A stretch of 64,000 bases of DNA from contig NZ_FPJO01000019.1 in assembly GCF_900119365.1 (NCBI RefSeq), positions 98,175 to 162,174 of the forward strand, in the 5' to 3' direction. Position 1 is the stretch's first letter, and every line of letters begins with the position of its first letter. This document shows, piece after piece, positions 34,483 to 42,090 of this stretch. The translations under genes and the position numbers were made by a program. The DNA is from Streptomyces atratus. Its GTDB lineage: Bacteria > Actinomycetota > Actinomycetes > Streptomycetales > Streptomycetaceae. Under the pieces are notes generated by a model, which searched no databases, had not been told where the DNA came from, and saw only the letters and a list, made by a program, of their open reading frames with translations.

Positions 34483-35411
34483 CGCGCCGCCACCTCCGCG
34501 TCCTCGCCGCTCCCGGGCGCGTCCGCCGCGTCGGTCGCGTAGTGGCGCAGGAAGAGCTCCTCCAGCGTGGGCGGGGTGCTGGTCAGGGTCCGTACGCCCG
34601 AGGCGGTGAGCGACTTGAGTACGGCGTCCAGCTTGTCCGTGTCGACCTGGAGCGTGACCCGCAGGCCCTGGACTTCGAGGTCGTGGACGCCGGGCAGACG
34701 GGCGAGCCCGTTGGGTGGGCCGGCCAGCTCGGCGCTGATGTTCGTACGCGTCAGATGGCGCATGTCGGCCAGCGATCCGGTCTCCACCGTCCGCCCCTGG
34801 CGGATGATGCTGACCCGGTCGCAGAGCGTCTCGACCTCGCTGAGGATGTGGCTGGAGAGCAGGACCGTCCGCCCGCGCGCACGCTCCTCGGCGACACAGT
34901 CCTGGAAGACCTCCTCCATCAGCGGGTCGAGCCCGCTGGTGGGTTCGTCCAGGATCAGCAGATCGACATCGGAGGCGAAGGCGGCGACGAGCGCGACCTT
35001 CTGGCGGTTGCCCTTGGAGTACGTACGCCCCTTCTTGGTCGGGTCGAGCTCGAACCGGTCGACGAGGTCGGCGCGCCGGGTCCGGTCGAGGCCGCCGCGC
35101 AGGCTCCCGTACAGGTCGATCACCTCACCGCCGGAGAGGTTGCGCCACAGCGTGACGTCCCCCGGGACGTAGGCGACCTTGCGGTGGAGCTCCACCGCGT
35201 CGCGCCACGGGTCGCGGCCGAGCAGCTGGGCGGCGCCGGAGTCGGCCCGCAGCAGCCCCAGCAGCACCCGGATGGTGGTGGACTTCCCGGAGCCGTTGGG
35301 CCCGAGGAAGCCGTGGACCTCGCCGGCCTCGACGGTGAGGTCGAGCCCGTCCAGCGCGTGTGTCCGACCGAACGACTTGTGCAGTCCGGCCACCGTGATT
35401 GCCTTCGTCAT
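34479..35411 (-). CDS. ABC exporter ATP-binding protein
   Basis: The 310-residue start at ATG 35411 has no Shine-Dalgarno; a promoter with TTCACA-17-TACGTT ends 8 nt upstream, so the message is probably leaderless. Walker A GPNGSGKSTT, Q-loop KVAYVPGDVTLWRNLSGGEV, signature YSKGNRQKVALVAAF (diverged LSGGQ), Walker B LLILDEPTSGLDPL and switch histidine LLSSHILSEVE. The C-terminal 80 residues form the accessory domain common in DrrA-type drug exporters. Expressed first in the operon, before the permease, and probably repressed by the divergent GbsR/MarR protein. Confidence 0.95.
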   Translation of the reverse strand: MTKAITVAGLHKSFGRTHALDGLDLTVEAGEVHGFLGPNGSGKSTTIRVLLGLLRADSGAAQLLGRDPWRDAVELHRKVAYVPGDVTLWRNLSGGEVIDLYGSLRGGLDRTRRADLVDRFELDPTKKGRTYSKGNRQKVALVAAFASDVDLLILDEPTSGLDPLMEEVFQDCVAEERARGRTVLLSSHILSEVETLCDRVSIIRQGRTVETGSLADMRHLTRTNISAELAGPPNGLARLPGVHDLEVQGLRVTLQVDTDKLDAVLKSLTASGVRTLTSTPPTLEELFLRHYATDAADAPGSGEDAEVAAR

Positions 35412-35419
35412 GTTTTTTG

Positions 35420-35448
35420 AACGTACGCTACTTTCACAAATTTGTGAA
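35420..35448 (-). promoter_or_regulatory. Promoter of the ABC exporter operon
   Basis: On the minus strand, TTCACA (35448-35443), 17 nt, TACGTT (35425-35420), then 8 nt to the ATG. The -35 hexamer is one half of the palindromic operator. Confidence 0.6.
35433..35448. promoter_or_regulatory. Perfect 16-bp palindromic operator between exporter and regulator
   Basis: TTCACAAATTTGTGAA is self-complementary. It overlaps the exporter -35 and probably the regulator's promoter (TTTGTG with TAAAGT 16 nt on). It is the natural binding site for the adjacent GbsR/MarR repressor, giving control of pump and autoregulation. Confidence 0.7.
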
Positions 35449-35513
35449 GTTAAGGAAGCGTATAAAGTTGGCGTTACGGCGGGGGCCGGGAAAACAGGGG
35501 AGACGATCGGGCG

Positions 35514-36059
35514 ATGACCAGCGAAACCGAGACCGGCGCAACCGGACAGAGCATGAGCTCCGGGCGTGACGCGGAGGCCGTGTCGCGGTTCGTGGAGCGG
35601 TTCGCGTCCGAGATGACCGAGGCGGGGATGCAGCGGATGGCGTCCCGGGTCTTCGCCGCGCTCCTCGCGGACGACGACGGCTCCATGACCTCCGCCGAGC
35701 TCGCCGTGGCGCTGCAGATCAGCCCGGCGGCCGTGTCCGGCGCGGTCAATTACCTCACGCAGGTCAGCATGGTCGGCCGCGAACGCGACCCGGGCTCGCG
35801 CCGCGACCGCTACCGCCTGCTCGACGAGGTCTGGTTCGCCACCTTCGCCAGCCGCGACCGGGTGCTGACCCGCTGGGAGAGCACCCTCAAGGAAGGCGTC
35901 CGCATCCTGGGCGAGGACACCCCGGCCGGCGCCCGGATCGCCGAGACGGTGGCGTTCTTCGAGTTCCTGCAGGCCGAGCTGGTCGGGATGATGGACCGCT
36001 GGCACGAGCACCGCAAGACGCTCGGCCTCCCGGCCCGCGACGGGCGCGCGAACGCCTGA
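35514..36059 (+). CDS. GbsR/MarR-family transcriptional regulator
   Basis: The 181-residue protein starts at ATG 35514 with GGGGAGA upstream. Winged-helix pattern: RFVERFASEMTEAGMQRMAS, VFAALLADDDGSMTSAELAV, ALQISPAAVSGAVNYLTQVS and the wing MVGRERDPGSRRDRYRLLD, followed by a helical dimerisation region. In actinomycetes such regulators sit divergent to DrrA-like exporters and respond to the exported compound. The perfect palindrome at 35433-35448 lies between the two genes. Confidence 0.9.
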   Translation: MTSETETGATGQSMSSGRDAEAVSRFVERFASEMTEAGMQRMASRVFAALLADDDGSMTSAELAVALQISPAAVSGAVNYLTQVSMVGRERDPGSRRDRYRLLDEVWFATFASRDRVLTRWESTLKEGVRILGEDTPAGARIAETVAFFEFLQAELVGMMDRWHEHRKTLGLPARDGRANA

Positions 36060-36087
36060 CGGGCGCACGGGGCCGTTCTCGGGACCG

Positions 36088-36297
36088 TCACATCGGGCCC
36101 GGGACCATCTCCGTCAGCGCCCCGAGGGCCTCGGGGCCGGACGGATCGATGCTCTGGTACGGGTCCTGCGGCCAGTACGGCCGCCCCTCGATCCAGGCGA
36201 CGACCACCGGCTCCTCGTCGAGCCACCCGCGCAGCTCGGCGGTCCCGGCAGGCGCGGGCAGCCCCGCCCAGGGGCACTTGTCCCGCCCCGGCCACAC
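36088..36297 (-). CDS. Small conserved-looking protein of unknown function
   Basis: The 69-residue protein starts at GTG 36297 with GGGGAGG 9 nt upstream. The sequence is rich in Pro, Trp and acidic residues: MWPGRDKCPWAGLPAPAGTA, LRGWLDEEPVVVAWIEGRPY, WPQDPYQSIDPSGPEALGAL. The WIEGRPYWPQDP part looks like a compact beta-rich domain, but I do not recognise the family. It lies 103 bp after the lipid-kinase-like gene on the same strand and may share its transcript. Confidence 0.55.
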   Translation of the reverse strand: MWPGRDKCPWAGLPAPAGTAELRGWLDEEPVVVAWIEGRPYWPQDPYQSIDPSGPEALGALTEMVPGPM

Positions 36298-36400
36298 CCG
36301 CGGCCGCCTCCCCGTCGCCCGTCCCGCCCCCGTCCGGGCCCGGTCTGTCCGCGTTCCCCGAGACGTCCGACATCCTTCTCATCCGCACCTCGGCCGGAGG

Positions 36401-37258
36401 CTATCCCTCGTCCACCGGCAGCATCAGTCCCCAGGCCCCCGCCCGCACCGTCCAGGTCCGCGTCCGCACCGGGCCGCCGACCTGTATGTCCGCCCGGTAG
36501 CGGAAGTCCGCGCCCGAGACCGTGACGGCCTTCGCCTCCGCCGTCACCGGATCGGCCGACGGCGGGCGGATCACCACCTCCGCCAGGCCCCCGTCGCCGC
36601 CCTGCGCGGTCACGGTCACCGATTCGACCGGGCGGTCCAGACCGTTCAGCAGGACGCCGTCGGCCTCGACCCGCAGCCGGTGCGTGGGCGGCGGGGCGGC
36701 GGGCGTCTGCGGGGCGGGGCGCACCAGGGTGCGGACCAGGTTGCGGCAGGTGTCCCAGACCGCCGTGACCCCCGTGTGCGCGGCCGACGCGCCCGGCAGC
36801 GCGCTCAGCGCCGGGATGTGCAGCGCGCCCAGGACCACGCCGTCGCTGTCGTCGACCAGCAGGTCGAGCTTGCGCGCGGCACCGTCCAGCGCGGTGCGCG
36901 CCGCCGCCACCGCGCCCATCGGCACGCCGAGCGAATGCGCGAGTTCCAGCGCGGCCGCGGTGCCGACCGGGATCAGTGAGAGCGCGCTCCCGGCCGGCTC
37001 GCGCTCCCGGTGCAGCTGGGCCACCGCCCGCCGCAGCGCGCGGTCGTCGCCGACCACCACCGGCCGCCGGCTGCCCCGGCGGGACAGGGCCCGGGCGAAT
37101 TCCTCGGGCCCGTCGGGCAGGCAGATCTTGGCGTGCGAACCGGCGCTCAGCACGTCCTTCGCGATACGAACGGACTCGCCGTCGGTCCGGCGGGCGACCG
37201 GGTCGATGACCACCAGCAGCTGGTGCGCACCGTCGCCGGGGGGCTGGGCAGCCGACAC
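36401..37258 (-). CDS. Diacylglycerol/sphingosine kinase-like protein
   Basis: GTG 37258 (GAGGAAGGA upstream) gives 285 residues. The N-terminal half resembles the DAGK catalytic domain: HQLLVVIDPVARRTDGESVR, RPVVVGDDRALRRAVAQLHR (normally GGDGT), LSLIPVGTAAALELAHSLGV (normally LPxGTGND) and AARKLDLLVDDSDGVVLGAL. The key glycines are partly replaced (VGDDRA and VGTAAA), so catalytic activity is doubtful. The second half is a beta-rich domain like that of DgkB/YegS. It may bind lipid or nucleotide rather than phosphorylate. It is divergent from purA. Confidence 0.75.
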   Translation of the reverse strand: MSAAQPPGDGAHQLLVVIDPVARRTDGESVRIAKDVLSAGSHAKICLPDGPEEFARALSRRGSRRPVVVGDDRALRRAVAQLHREREPAGSALSLIPVGTAAALELAHSLGVPMGAVAAARTALDGAARKLDLLVDDSDGVVLGALHIPALSALPGASAAHTGVTAVWDTCRNLVRTLVRPAPQTPAAPPPTHRLRVEADGVLLNGLDRPVESVTVTAQGGDGGLAEVVIRPPSADPVTAEAKAVTVSGADFRYRADIQVGGPVRTRTWTVRAGAWGLMLPVDEG

Positions 37259-37292
37259 CTCGGTCCTTCCTCGGGTAGCATCTTGGTGCAAG

Positions 37293-37320
37293 AGCCCCTT
37301 GCGCTATTGCGCCAGGGGCT
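37293..37320. repeat. Stable hairpin in the dagK/purA divergent intergene
   Basis: AGCCCCTTGCGC and GCGCCAGGGGCT pair with one mismatch around TATT. It is 34 bp upstream of the lipid-kinase-like gene and 124 bp upstream of purA, so it cannot be the terminator of either gene. It may be a leader-RNA structure. Confidence 0.6.
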
Positions 37321-37360
37321 TCGTCTATTCCGGGGCACCCGGTTCGACGGTTCAGGCCTT

Positions 37361-37390
37361 GTCGTACATCGTCGTACGGCATGTACGACG
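37361..37390. promoter_or_regulatory. Repeat cluster upstream of purA (candidate operator)
   Basis: GTCGTAC occurs at 37361 and 37371 (10-bp step), and CGTCGTAC-N5-GTACGACG forms a perfect 8-bp inverted repeat (37370-37390), 54 bp before the purA start. A purine-responsive or purA-specific regulator could bind here; none can be named. Confidence 0.5.
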
Positions 37391-37444
37391 TTTACGTACG
37401 CCCCCTGACCTTGGACATGCCCCGCCCGGAAGGGGTGTACGCCT

Positions 37445-38728
37445 GTGCCCGCACTTGTGCTGCTCGGTGCTCAGTGGGGTGACGAGGGCAAGGGAAAGGC
37501 CACCGACCTCCTCGGTGGATCCGTGGACTATGTGGTGCGTTACCAAGGCGGCAACAACGCCGGCCATACGGTGGTCGTAGGTGACCAGAAGTACGCACTG
37601 CATCTCCTCCCCTCCGGAATCCTTTCGCCGGGATGTACCCCGGTCATCGGAAACGGTGTCGTCGTCGACCCGGCCGTCCTGCTCTCCGAGCTGAGTGGGC
37701 TGAACGACCGCGGCGTGGACACGTCCAAGCTGCTGATCAGCGGCAATGCCCATTTGATCACCCCGTACAACGTCACGATCGACAAGGTGACGGAACGGTT
37801 CCTCGGGAAGCGCAAGATCGGCACGACCGGTCGCGGCATCGGCCCGACGTACGCCGACAAGATCAACCGGGTGGGCATCCGCGTCCAGGACCTCTACGAC
37901 GAGTCGATCCTGGAGCAGAAGGTCGACGCGGCCCTGGAGCAGAAGAACCAGCTCCTCGCCAAGGTCTTCAACCGCCGTGCCATCGAGTCCGGCAAGATCG
38001 TCGAGGAGATGCTCCAGTACGCGGAGCAGATCAAGCCGTACGTCGCCGACACGACGCTGGTCCTGAACGACGCCATCGACGCGGGCAAGGTCGTCCTCTT
38101 CGAGGGCGGTCAGGGCACGCTGCTCGACGTCGACCACGGCACGTACCCCTTCGTCACCTCGTCGAACCCGACCGCGGGCGGCGCCTGCACCGGTGCCGGC
38201 GTGGGCCCGACGAAGATCAGCCGGGTCATCGGCATCCTCAAGGCGTACACCACCCGCGTCGGCGCGGGCCCGTTCCCGACGGAGCTGCTCGACGAGGACG
38301 GCGAGGCGCTGCGCCGGATCGGTGGCGAGCGCGGTGTCACCACCGGCCGCGACCGTCGCTGCGGCTGGTTCGACGCGGTCATCGCGCGGTACGCGACCCG
38401 GGTCAACGGTCTCACCGACTTCTTCCTCACCAAGCTGGACGTGCTGACCGGCTGGGAGCAGATCCCGGTGTGTGTGGCGTACGAGATCGACGGCAAGCGC
38501 GTCGAGGAGCTCCCGTACAGCCAGACCGACTTCCACCACGCGAAGCCGGTCTACGAGATGCTGCCGGGCTGGTCCGAGGACATCACGAAGGCCAAGACCT
38601 TCGGTGACCTGCCGAAGAACGCGCAGGCGTACGTGAAGGCGCTGGAGGAGATGTCCGGCGCCCCGATCTCCGCGATCGGTGTCGGCCCCGGCCGCACCGA
38701 GACCATCGAGATCAACTCCTTCCTCTAG
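37445..38728 (+). CDS. purA: Adenylosuccinate synthetase
   Basis: The 427-residue protein starts at GTG 37445 (GGAAGGGG upstream). It condenses IMP and aspartate using GTP, the first step to AMP. Motifs: P-loop-like VLLGAQWGDEGKGKATDLLG with the catalytic aspartate, VRYQGGNNAGHT with the catalytic histidine, GTTGRGIGPTYADKINRVGI, FEGGQGTLLDVDHGTYPFVT, ERGVTTGRDRRCGWFDAV and TKLDVLTGWEQIPVC for base recognition. Full length. Single-gene unit with its own terminator. Confidence 0.98.
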   Translation: MPALVLLGAQWGDEGKGKATDLLGGSVDYVVRYQGGNNAGHTVVVGDQKYALHLLPSGILSPGCTPVIGNGVVVDPAVLLSELSGLNDRGVDTSKLLISGNAHLITPYNVTIDKVTERFLGKRKIGTTGRGIGPTYADKINRVGIRVQDLYDESILEQKVDAALEQKNQLLAKVFNRRAIESGKIVEEMLQYAEQIKPYVADTTLVLNDAIDAGKVVLFEGGQGTLLDVDHGTYPFVTSSNPTAGGACTGAGVGPTKISRVIGILKAYTTRVGAGPFPTELLDEDGEALRRIGGERGVTTGRDRRCGWFDAVIARYATRVNGLTDFFLTKLDVLTGWEQIPVCVAYEIDGKRVEELPYSQTDFHHAKPVYEMLPGWSEDITKAKTFGDLPKNAQAYVKALEEMSGAPISAIGVGPGRTETIEINSFL

Positions 38729-38744
38729 GAGCGGCGAACACCAG

Positions 38745-38773
38745 GAGGGCCGGGACGACGAGTCCCGGCCCTC
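38745..38773 (+). terminator. Terminator of purA
   Basis: A 12-bp stem GAGGGCCGGGAC/GTCCCGGCCCTC with loop GACGA, 16 nt after the purA stop. Confidence 0.85.
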
Positions 38774-38831
38774 TCGGCGTTCCGGCCGTCGGTGTTCTGG
38801 CGCTCCTGGCGGTCCGTCCTTCCGGAGCGCG

Positions 38832-39004
38832 TTGACAGGTTCAGATCATTGGGTTCTGAGTGGCGGGACGTCCAGGCGGCCCGCCGAGGTGTTCGGCGTG
38901 CCCTGTCGAAGGAGTGAGCGGCCTCGGTCGTGGCCCGGGTCGCCACGCACGAACGGATCACCGGCATCCTCGGCACGGCACAGGGCTCCCGGCTGGGCTG
39001 CTGA
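38832..39004 (+). pseudogene. Collapsed remnant of a second GH19 chitinase gene
   Basis: The piece keeps only the ends of a chitinase gene. Its promoter segment TTGACAGGTTCAGATCA (38832-38848) matches the segment before the intact chitinase at 39214-39230 in 16 of 17 positions. CGAAGGAGTGA (38907-38917) equals the chitinase ribosome-site segment and lies 75 nt on, compared with 79 nt in the intact copy. A frame ends ILGTAQGSRLGC-stop (38966-39004), which resembles the chitinase end ILGTTPGSNLSC-stop (30 of 39 nt). The start codon and the catalytic body are missing, so an internal deletion of about 0.8 kb is inferred. Confidence 0.6.
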
Positions 39005-39047
39005 CGGACCGCCACCGGGCCGGCCGGGTCCGGCGTACCGCATGCTG

Positions 39048-39080
39048 GACGGGTCCGGAGGTTTTACCTTCGGACCCGTC
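39048..39080 (+). repeat. Hairpin after the chitinase remnant
   Basis: GACGGGTCCG and CGGACCCGTC pair around a loop containing AGGT-TTT-ACCT. It may be the surviving terminator of the remnant gene. Confidence 0.55.
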
Positions 39081-39200
39081 GGCGCTGCGGCGCATGATCC
39101 GGATGAACTCCTTCCGGGATTCCCCCTGTTGAGGGCGGGTTCGGTGGCGTGAACGCGCCGTCGGCCCGCCTGTGAGCGCTCCGTCGGGAAAGTTTCCCTC

Positions 39201-39216
39201 CTTGGTCCAGACCTTG
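39201..39216. promoter_or_regulatory. DasR-type (dre-like) / chitin-promoter operator
   Basis: CTTGGTCCAGACCTTG contains the core TGGTC-N-AGACC shared by the dre consensus ACTGGTCTAGACCACT and by the TGGTCCAGACCT repeats of Streptomyces chitinase promoters. It abuts TTGACA (39214) and is followed by a half-site CAGACCA (39224-39230). This suggests repression relieved by N-acetylglucosamine-derived signals. Confidence 0.65.
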
Positions 39217-39307
39217 ACAGGTTCAGACCAGCGACGCTTGAGTGACCGTCAGCCCCCCATGGCGGTGCACCGTCCGGCTCGTTGCGCCGCACCGAAGGAG
39301 TGATCGC

Positions 39308-40192
39308 ATGATCAGACGCATCATGGGCCTGCTGGCCGCGCTGGGCGCGGTCGTCGCAATGGTCGTCGTTCTCCCCGCCACCACCGCCGCGGCAGCCGAC
39401 TGCGCGGCACCCTGGAACTCCTCGTCCGTCTACACCGGCGGCGGATCGGCCTCCTACAACGGACACAACTGGACCGCCAAGTGGTGGACCCAGAACGAGA
39501 CCCCCGGCAGCTCCGACGTCTGGGCGGACCAGGGAAGTTGCGGCGGTGGCGGCACGGACCCGGGCACCCCGTCCGGCTTCGTCGTCAGCGAGGCGCAGTT
39601 CAACCAGATGTTCCCGAACCGGAATCCGTTCTACACGTACAGCGGACTGACCGCGGCCCTGAGCGCCTACCCGGGCTTCGCGAACACCGGGAGCGACACC
39701 GTCAAGCGCCAGGAGGCGGCGGCGTTCCTCGCCAACGTCAGCCACGAGACGGGCGGTCTGGTGTACGTGGTCGAGCAGAACACGTCCAACTACCCGCACT
39801 ACTGCGACAGCAGCCAGCCCTACGGCTGCCCGGCCGGCCAGTCCGCGTACTACGGCCGCGGGCCGATCCAGCTCAGCTGGAACTTCAACTACAAGGCCGC
39901 CGGTGATGCCCTCGGCATCGATCTGCTGGGCAATCCGTACCTGGTCGAGCAGAACGCCTCGGTCGCCTGGAAGACCGGCCTCTGGTACTGGAACACCCAG
40001 AACGGCCCCGGCACCATGACCGCCCACAACGCCATGGTGAACGGCGCGGGATTCGGCGAGACGATCCGCTCCATCAACGGTTCCCTGGAGTGCAACGGCG
40101 GCAACCCCGCCCAGGTCCAGAGCCGTATCGACCGCTACCAGGCGTTCGTATCGATCCTCGGCACCACGCCTGGCTCCAATCTGAGCTGCTGA
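39308..40192 (+). CDS. Secreted GH19 chitinase with N-terminal chitin-binding domain
   Basis: The 294-residue protein starts at ATG 39308 (GAAGGAG upstream). A signal peptide (MIRRIMGLLAALGAVVAMVV ... TTAAAA) is followed by a CBM5/12 chitin-binding domain (about 35-78; CAAPWNSSSVYTGGGSASYN, WTAKWWTQNETPG), a short Gly/Pro linker, and the GH19 catalytic domain: FNQMFPNRNPFYTYSGLTAA, FLANVSHETGGLVYVVEQN (general acid and base glutamates), YYGRGPIQLSWNFNYKAAGD and WYWNTQNGPGTMTAHNAMVN. It hydrolyses chitin outside the cell, as in S. griseus ChiC-like enzymes. A dre-like site upstream fits chitin-responsive control. Confidence 0.96.
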   Translation: MIRRIMGLLAALGAVVAMVVVLPATTAAAADCAAPWNSSSVYTGGGSASYNGHNWTAKWWTQNETPGSSDVWADQGSCGGGGTDPGTPSGFVVSEAQFNQMFPNRNPFYTYSGLTAALSAYPGFANTGSDTVKRQEAAAFLANVSHETGGLVYVVEQNTSNYPHYCDSSQPYGCPAGQSAYYGRGPIQLSWNFNYKAAGDALGIDLLGNPYLVEQNASVAWKTGLWYWNTQNGPGTMTAHNAMVNGAGFGETIRSINGSLECNGGNPAQVQSRIDRYQAFVSILGTTPGSNLSC

Positions 40193-40235
40193 CTCGCATT
40201 CCGTGGGTCCGCGGTTGTGGACCCCCCCACCCGAC

Positions 40236-40269
40236 GGGGGCGTGTCCGGTTCCGGCCGGACGCGCCCCC
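40236..40269. terminator. Terminator between chitinase and PucR regulator
   Basis: GGGGGCGTGTCCGG pairs with CCGGACGCGCCCCC (one mismatch, short loop), 43 nt after the chitinase stop and 8 nt before the end of the convergent regulator gene. Confidence 0.8.
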
Positions 40270-40277
40270 TCTTCGGT

Positions 40278-41792
40278 TCACCGGGCGGTGTCCGCTCCCG
40301 CGGCGTCCAGGGACCGGAAGGCGAGCCACAGGTCGTAACGGGCGCTGGGCGCCTGGAGCAGTGAGCGGCCGAGCGCCGATTCGAGCCGGGTGAGGCGCTT
40401 GCGGACGCCCGGCACCGAAATGCCCAACGCCTCTGCCGTCTGGGTGAGTTGGGCTTCGCAGCGCAGCCATGCACGGAGGGTGTCCTGCGGGTCGGCGGCG
40501 CTTCTGGGGGCGTCGGGCCCGGTGAGCGGGCGCAGTTGCTGGACCGCCCATTCCCGCACGGCCGGGTCGCGCAGGATGTCGTCCAGGCCGAGGGGCGGCC
40601 GGGCCGTCCTCTCGTCCCGGCGGGCCTTTCCCGCGCCGGTGGGGGTGGCGCGGATGCGCAGGGCGAGGTCGAGGGCGGCCTGGTCGCCGACCCGGTTCAG
40701 GTCGAGGCCGAGCAGTTCGCCGATCAGCCGGAGCCGGGCGGCCAGGGTGTTCCGGTGGATCTTCAGGTGCTGGGTCGCGTGCGAGGAGAATGCGAGCCAG
40801 GAGGCGAGCGTCGCCCCGAGTTCCTGGCTGCCCGGGTCCTGGCTGCGCCGGGGCAGATACGTGAGCAACGGGTGCAGCAGCTCGTCCGCCCACCGCGCGC
40901 CGGCCGCCCCGGCGGCCACGGCCGGGTCCGGAGCCGAGCCGAAGCGGGCATGCCGGTCCGGCAGCCCCCGGGCCACGGCCAGCGCGTGGAACGCCTGGCG
41001 GTAGCCGGTCGCCGTGTCGGGCAGCGGCACGTCCTCGCTCACCCCCACGACGCACTCGGTCACCACCTCGGCGACCCGGAGGCCGAGCCGCTGTTCGGCC
41101 GCGTCCGCGTCCGCCGGCACGACGAGGATCAGATGGCGCGCGTAGACCGGGCAGCGGACGATCCAGGACCGCCCGCCGGAGAGTTCCGTGCAGATCCGGG
41201 CCACCTCGTCCCGGCGGCCGGCCGGGCACTCCACGACGTACAGCCGGACGGGGTCGGGCAGGGTGGGCTTCAGGGCGCCCGCCACCTGGTGCGCGATGGA
41301 CAGCTGCCCCGTCATGAGCAGATGCAGCACCGCCTCCCGGCTGCGGGACTCCGCGAGGTCGACGCGGCGCCGCTTGCGTTCCACGGCCTCCGCGGCCCAG
41401 CACATGGCGAGCGGCATCGCCACGTCGGAGAGCAGTATGGCGAGCCCGTCCGGCAACGGGCGCGGTGCGACCACGGCGAGGATCGGGGCGGCGGCGTCCG
41501 GCGGTCCGTCCAGCGGGAACAGCAGCGCGGTGTGCGGGCCCCGGTCGAAGGCGAAGGAACGCGCGTCGAGCCCCGACAGGCCTTTCGCGTACTCACCCGC
41601 CAGAGCGGCCGCCTCGACGCCCGTACCGTCCGGGCTGCGGGTCACGCCGTGCAGCACGGTGCCGTCCCCGTCGAGCAGCCCGGCCCAGCCCGCCGCCCGG
41701 CCGGACACCCAGTGCAGAAGCTCGCGCGACCCGCCGGACCGGGCCAGTCGGTACATCCGCAGTACGTCATCGGCCCGTTCCCGCGCGTGCAC
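40278..41792 (-). CDS. PucR/CdaR-type transcriptional regulator
   Basis: GTG 41792 with GGAGG upstream gives 504 residues. The N-terminal half looks like a GAF-type sensor (WAGLLDGDGTVLHGVTRSPD, ALLFPLDGPPDAAAPILAVV); the middle contains the GGDEF-like fold of CdaR proteins (DPVRLYVVECPAGRRDEVAR, HLILVVPADADAAEQRLGLR). The C-terminus is a tandem arrangement of PucR-type HTH: ATQHLKIHRNTLAARLRLIG and a second TQTAEALGISVPGVRKRLTR. Two HTH segments in one chain are less usual. Ligand and targets are unknown; it is convergent with the chitinase, so no link to it can be claimed. Confidence 0.88.
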   Translation of the reverse strand: MHARERADDVLRMYRLARSGGSRELLHWVSGRAAGWAGLLDGDGTVLHGVTRSPDGTGVEAAALAGEYAKGLSGLDARSFAFDRGPHTALLFPLDGPPDAAAPILAVVAPRPLPDGLAILLSDVAMPLAMCWAAEAVERKRRRVDLAESRSREAVLHLLMTGQLSIAHQVAGALKPTLPDPVRLYVVECPAGRRDEVARICTELSGGRSWIVRCPVYARHLILVVPADADAAEQRLGLRVAEVVTECVVGVSEDVPLPDTATGYRQAFHALAVARGLPDRHARFGSAPDPAVAAGAAGARWADELLHPLLTYLPRRSQDPGSQELGATLASWLAFSSHATQHLKIHRNTLAARLRLIGELLGLDLNRVGDQAALDLALRIRATPTGAGKARRDERTARPPLGLDDILRDPAVREWAVQQLRPLTGPDAPRSAADPQDTLRAWLRCEAQLTQTAEALGISVPGVRKRLTRLESALGRSLLQAPSARYDLWLAFRSLDAAGADTAR

Positions 41793-42090
41793 GAATCCTC
41801 CACTCCTGCCCAAAAACCGGAATGCAGGGTACCGGTTTGATTGTGCGGACTGATACCCGCCGCGGCCCACACAGTGCGAATTGAAGCTTTCGAGTACCTA
41901 CCCGAGGACCTAGAGTCCGAACACGGTTGCGGCACCCTCGGGGGAGGGGTACGGGGGCGACAGCAGCGGCTCACGGGGGTGGCCGCTGTCGCGTCGGCCG
42001 CAACCGTTCTTCCTCCGCTGTCAGCGGCGGCCCCCAGTGTCGGCTCGCGATCACGACCGTGATCGGAGCCGACCGGGAGAGGCCGCCGCC
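41793..42090. other. Intergenic stretch upstream of the PucR regulator
   Basis: About 300 bp with comparatively AT-rich parts next to the regulator start (gcagggtaccggtttgattg), suitable for its promoter. A GC-rich part at 41950-42060 can fold (GGGGGTGGCCGCTG with CAGCGGCGGCCCCC). I see no convincing gene. Confidence 0.4.

Noticed and set aside
31177..35411. P450 plus ABC exporter plus MarR as part of a biosynthetic cluster.
   Set aside because: No core biosynthetic enzymes (PKS, NRPS, terpene cyclase, RiPP enzymes) lie nearby, and all genes have housekeeping neighbours and separate control elements.
40201..40235. A second hairpin (GTGGGTCCGCGGTTGTGGACCC) as a separate element after the chitinase.
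   Set aside because: Imperfect, and adjacent to the clear terminator at 40236; treated as part of the same termination region.
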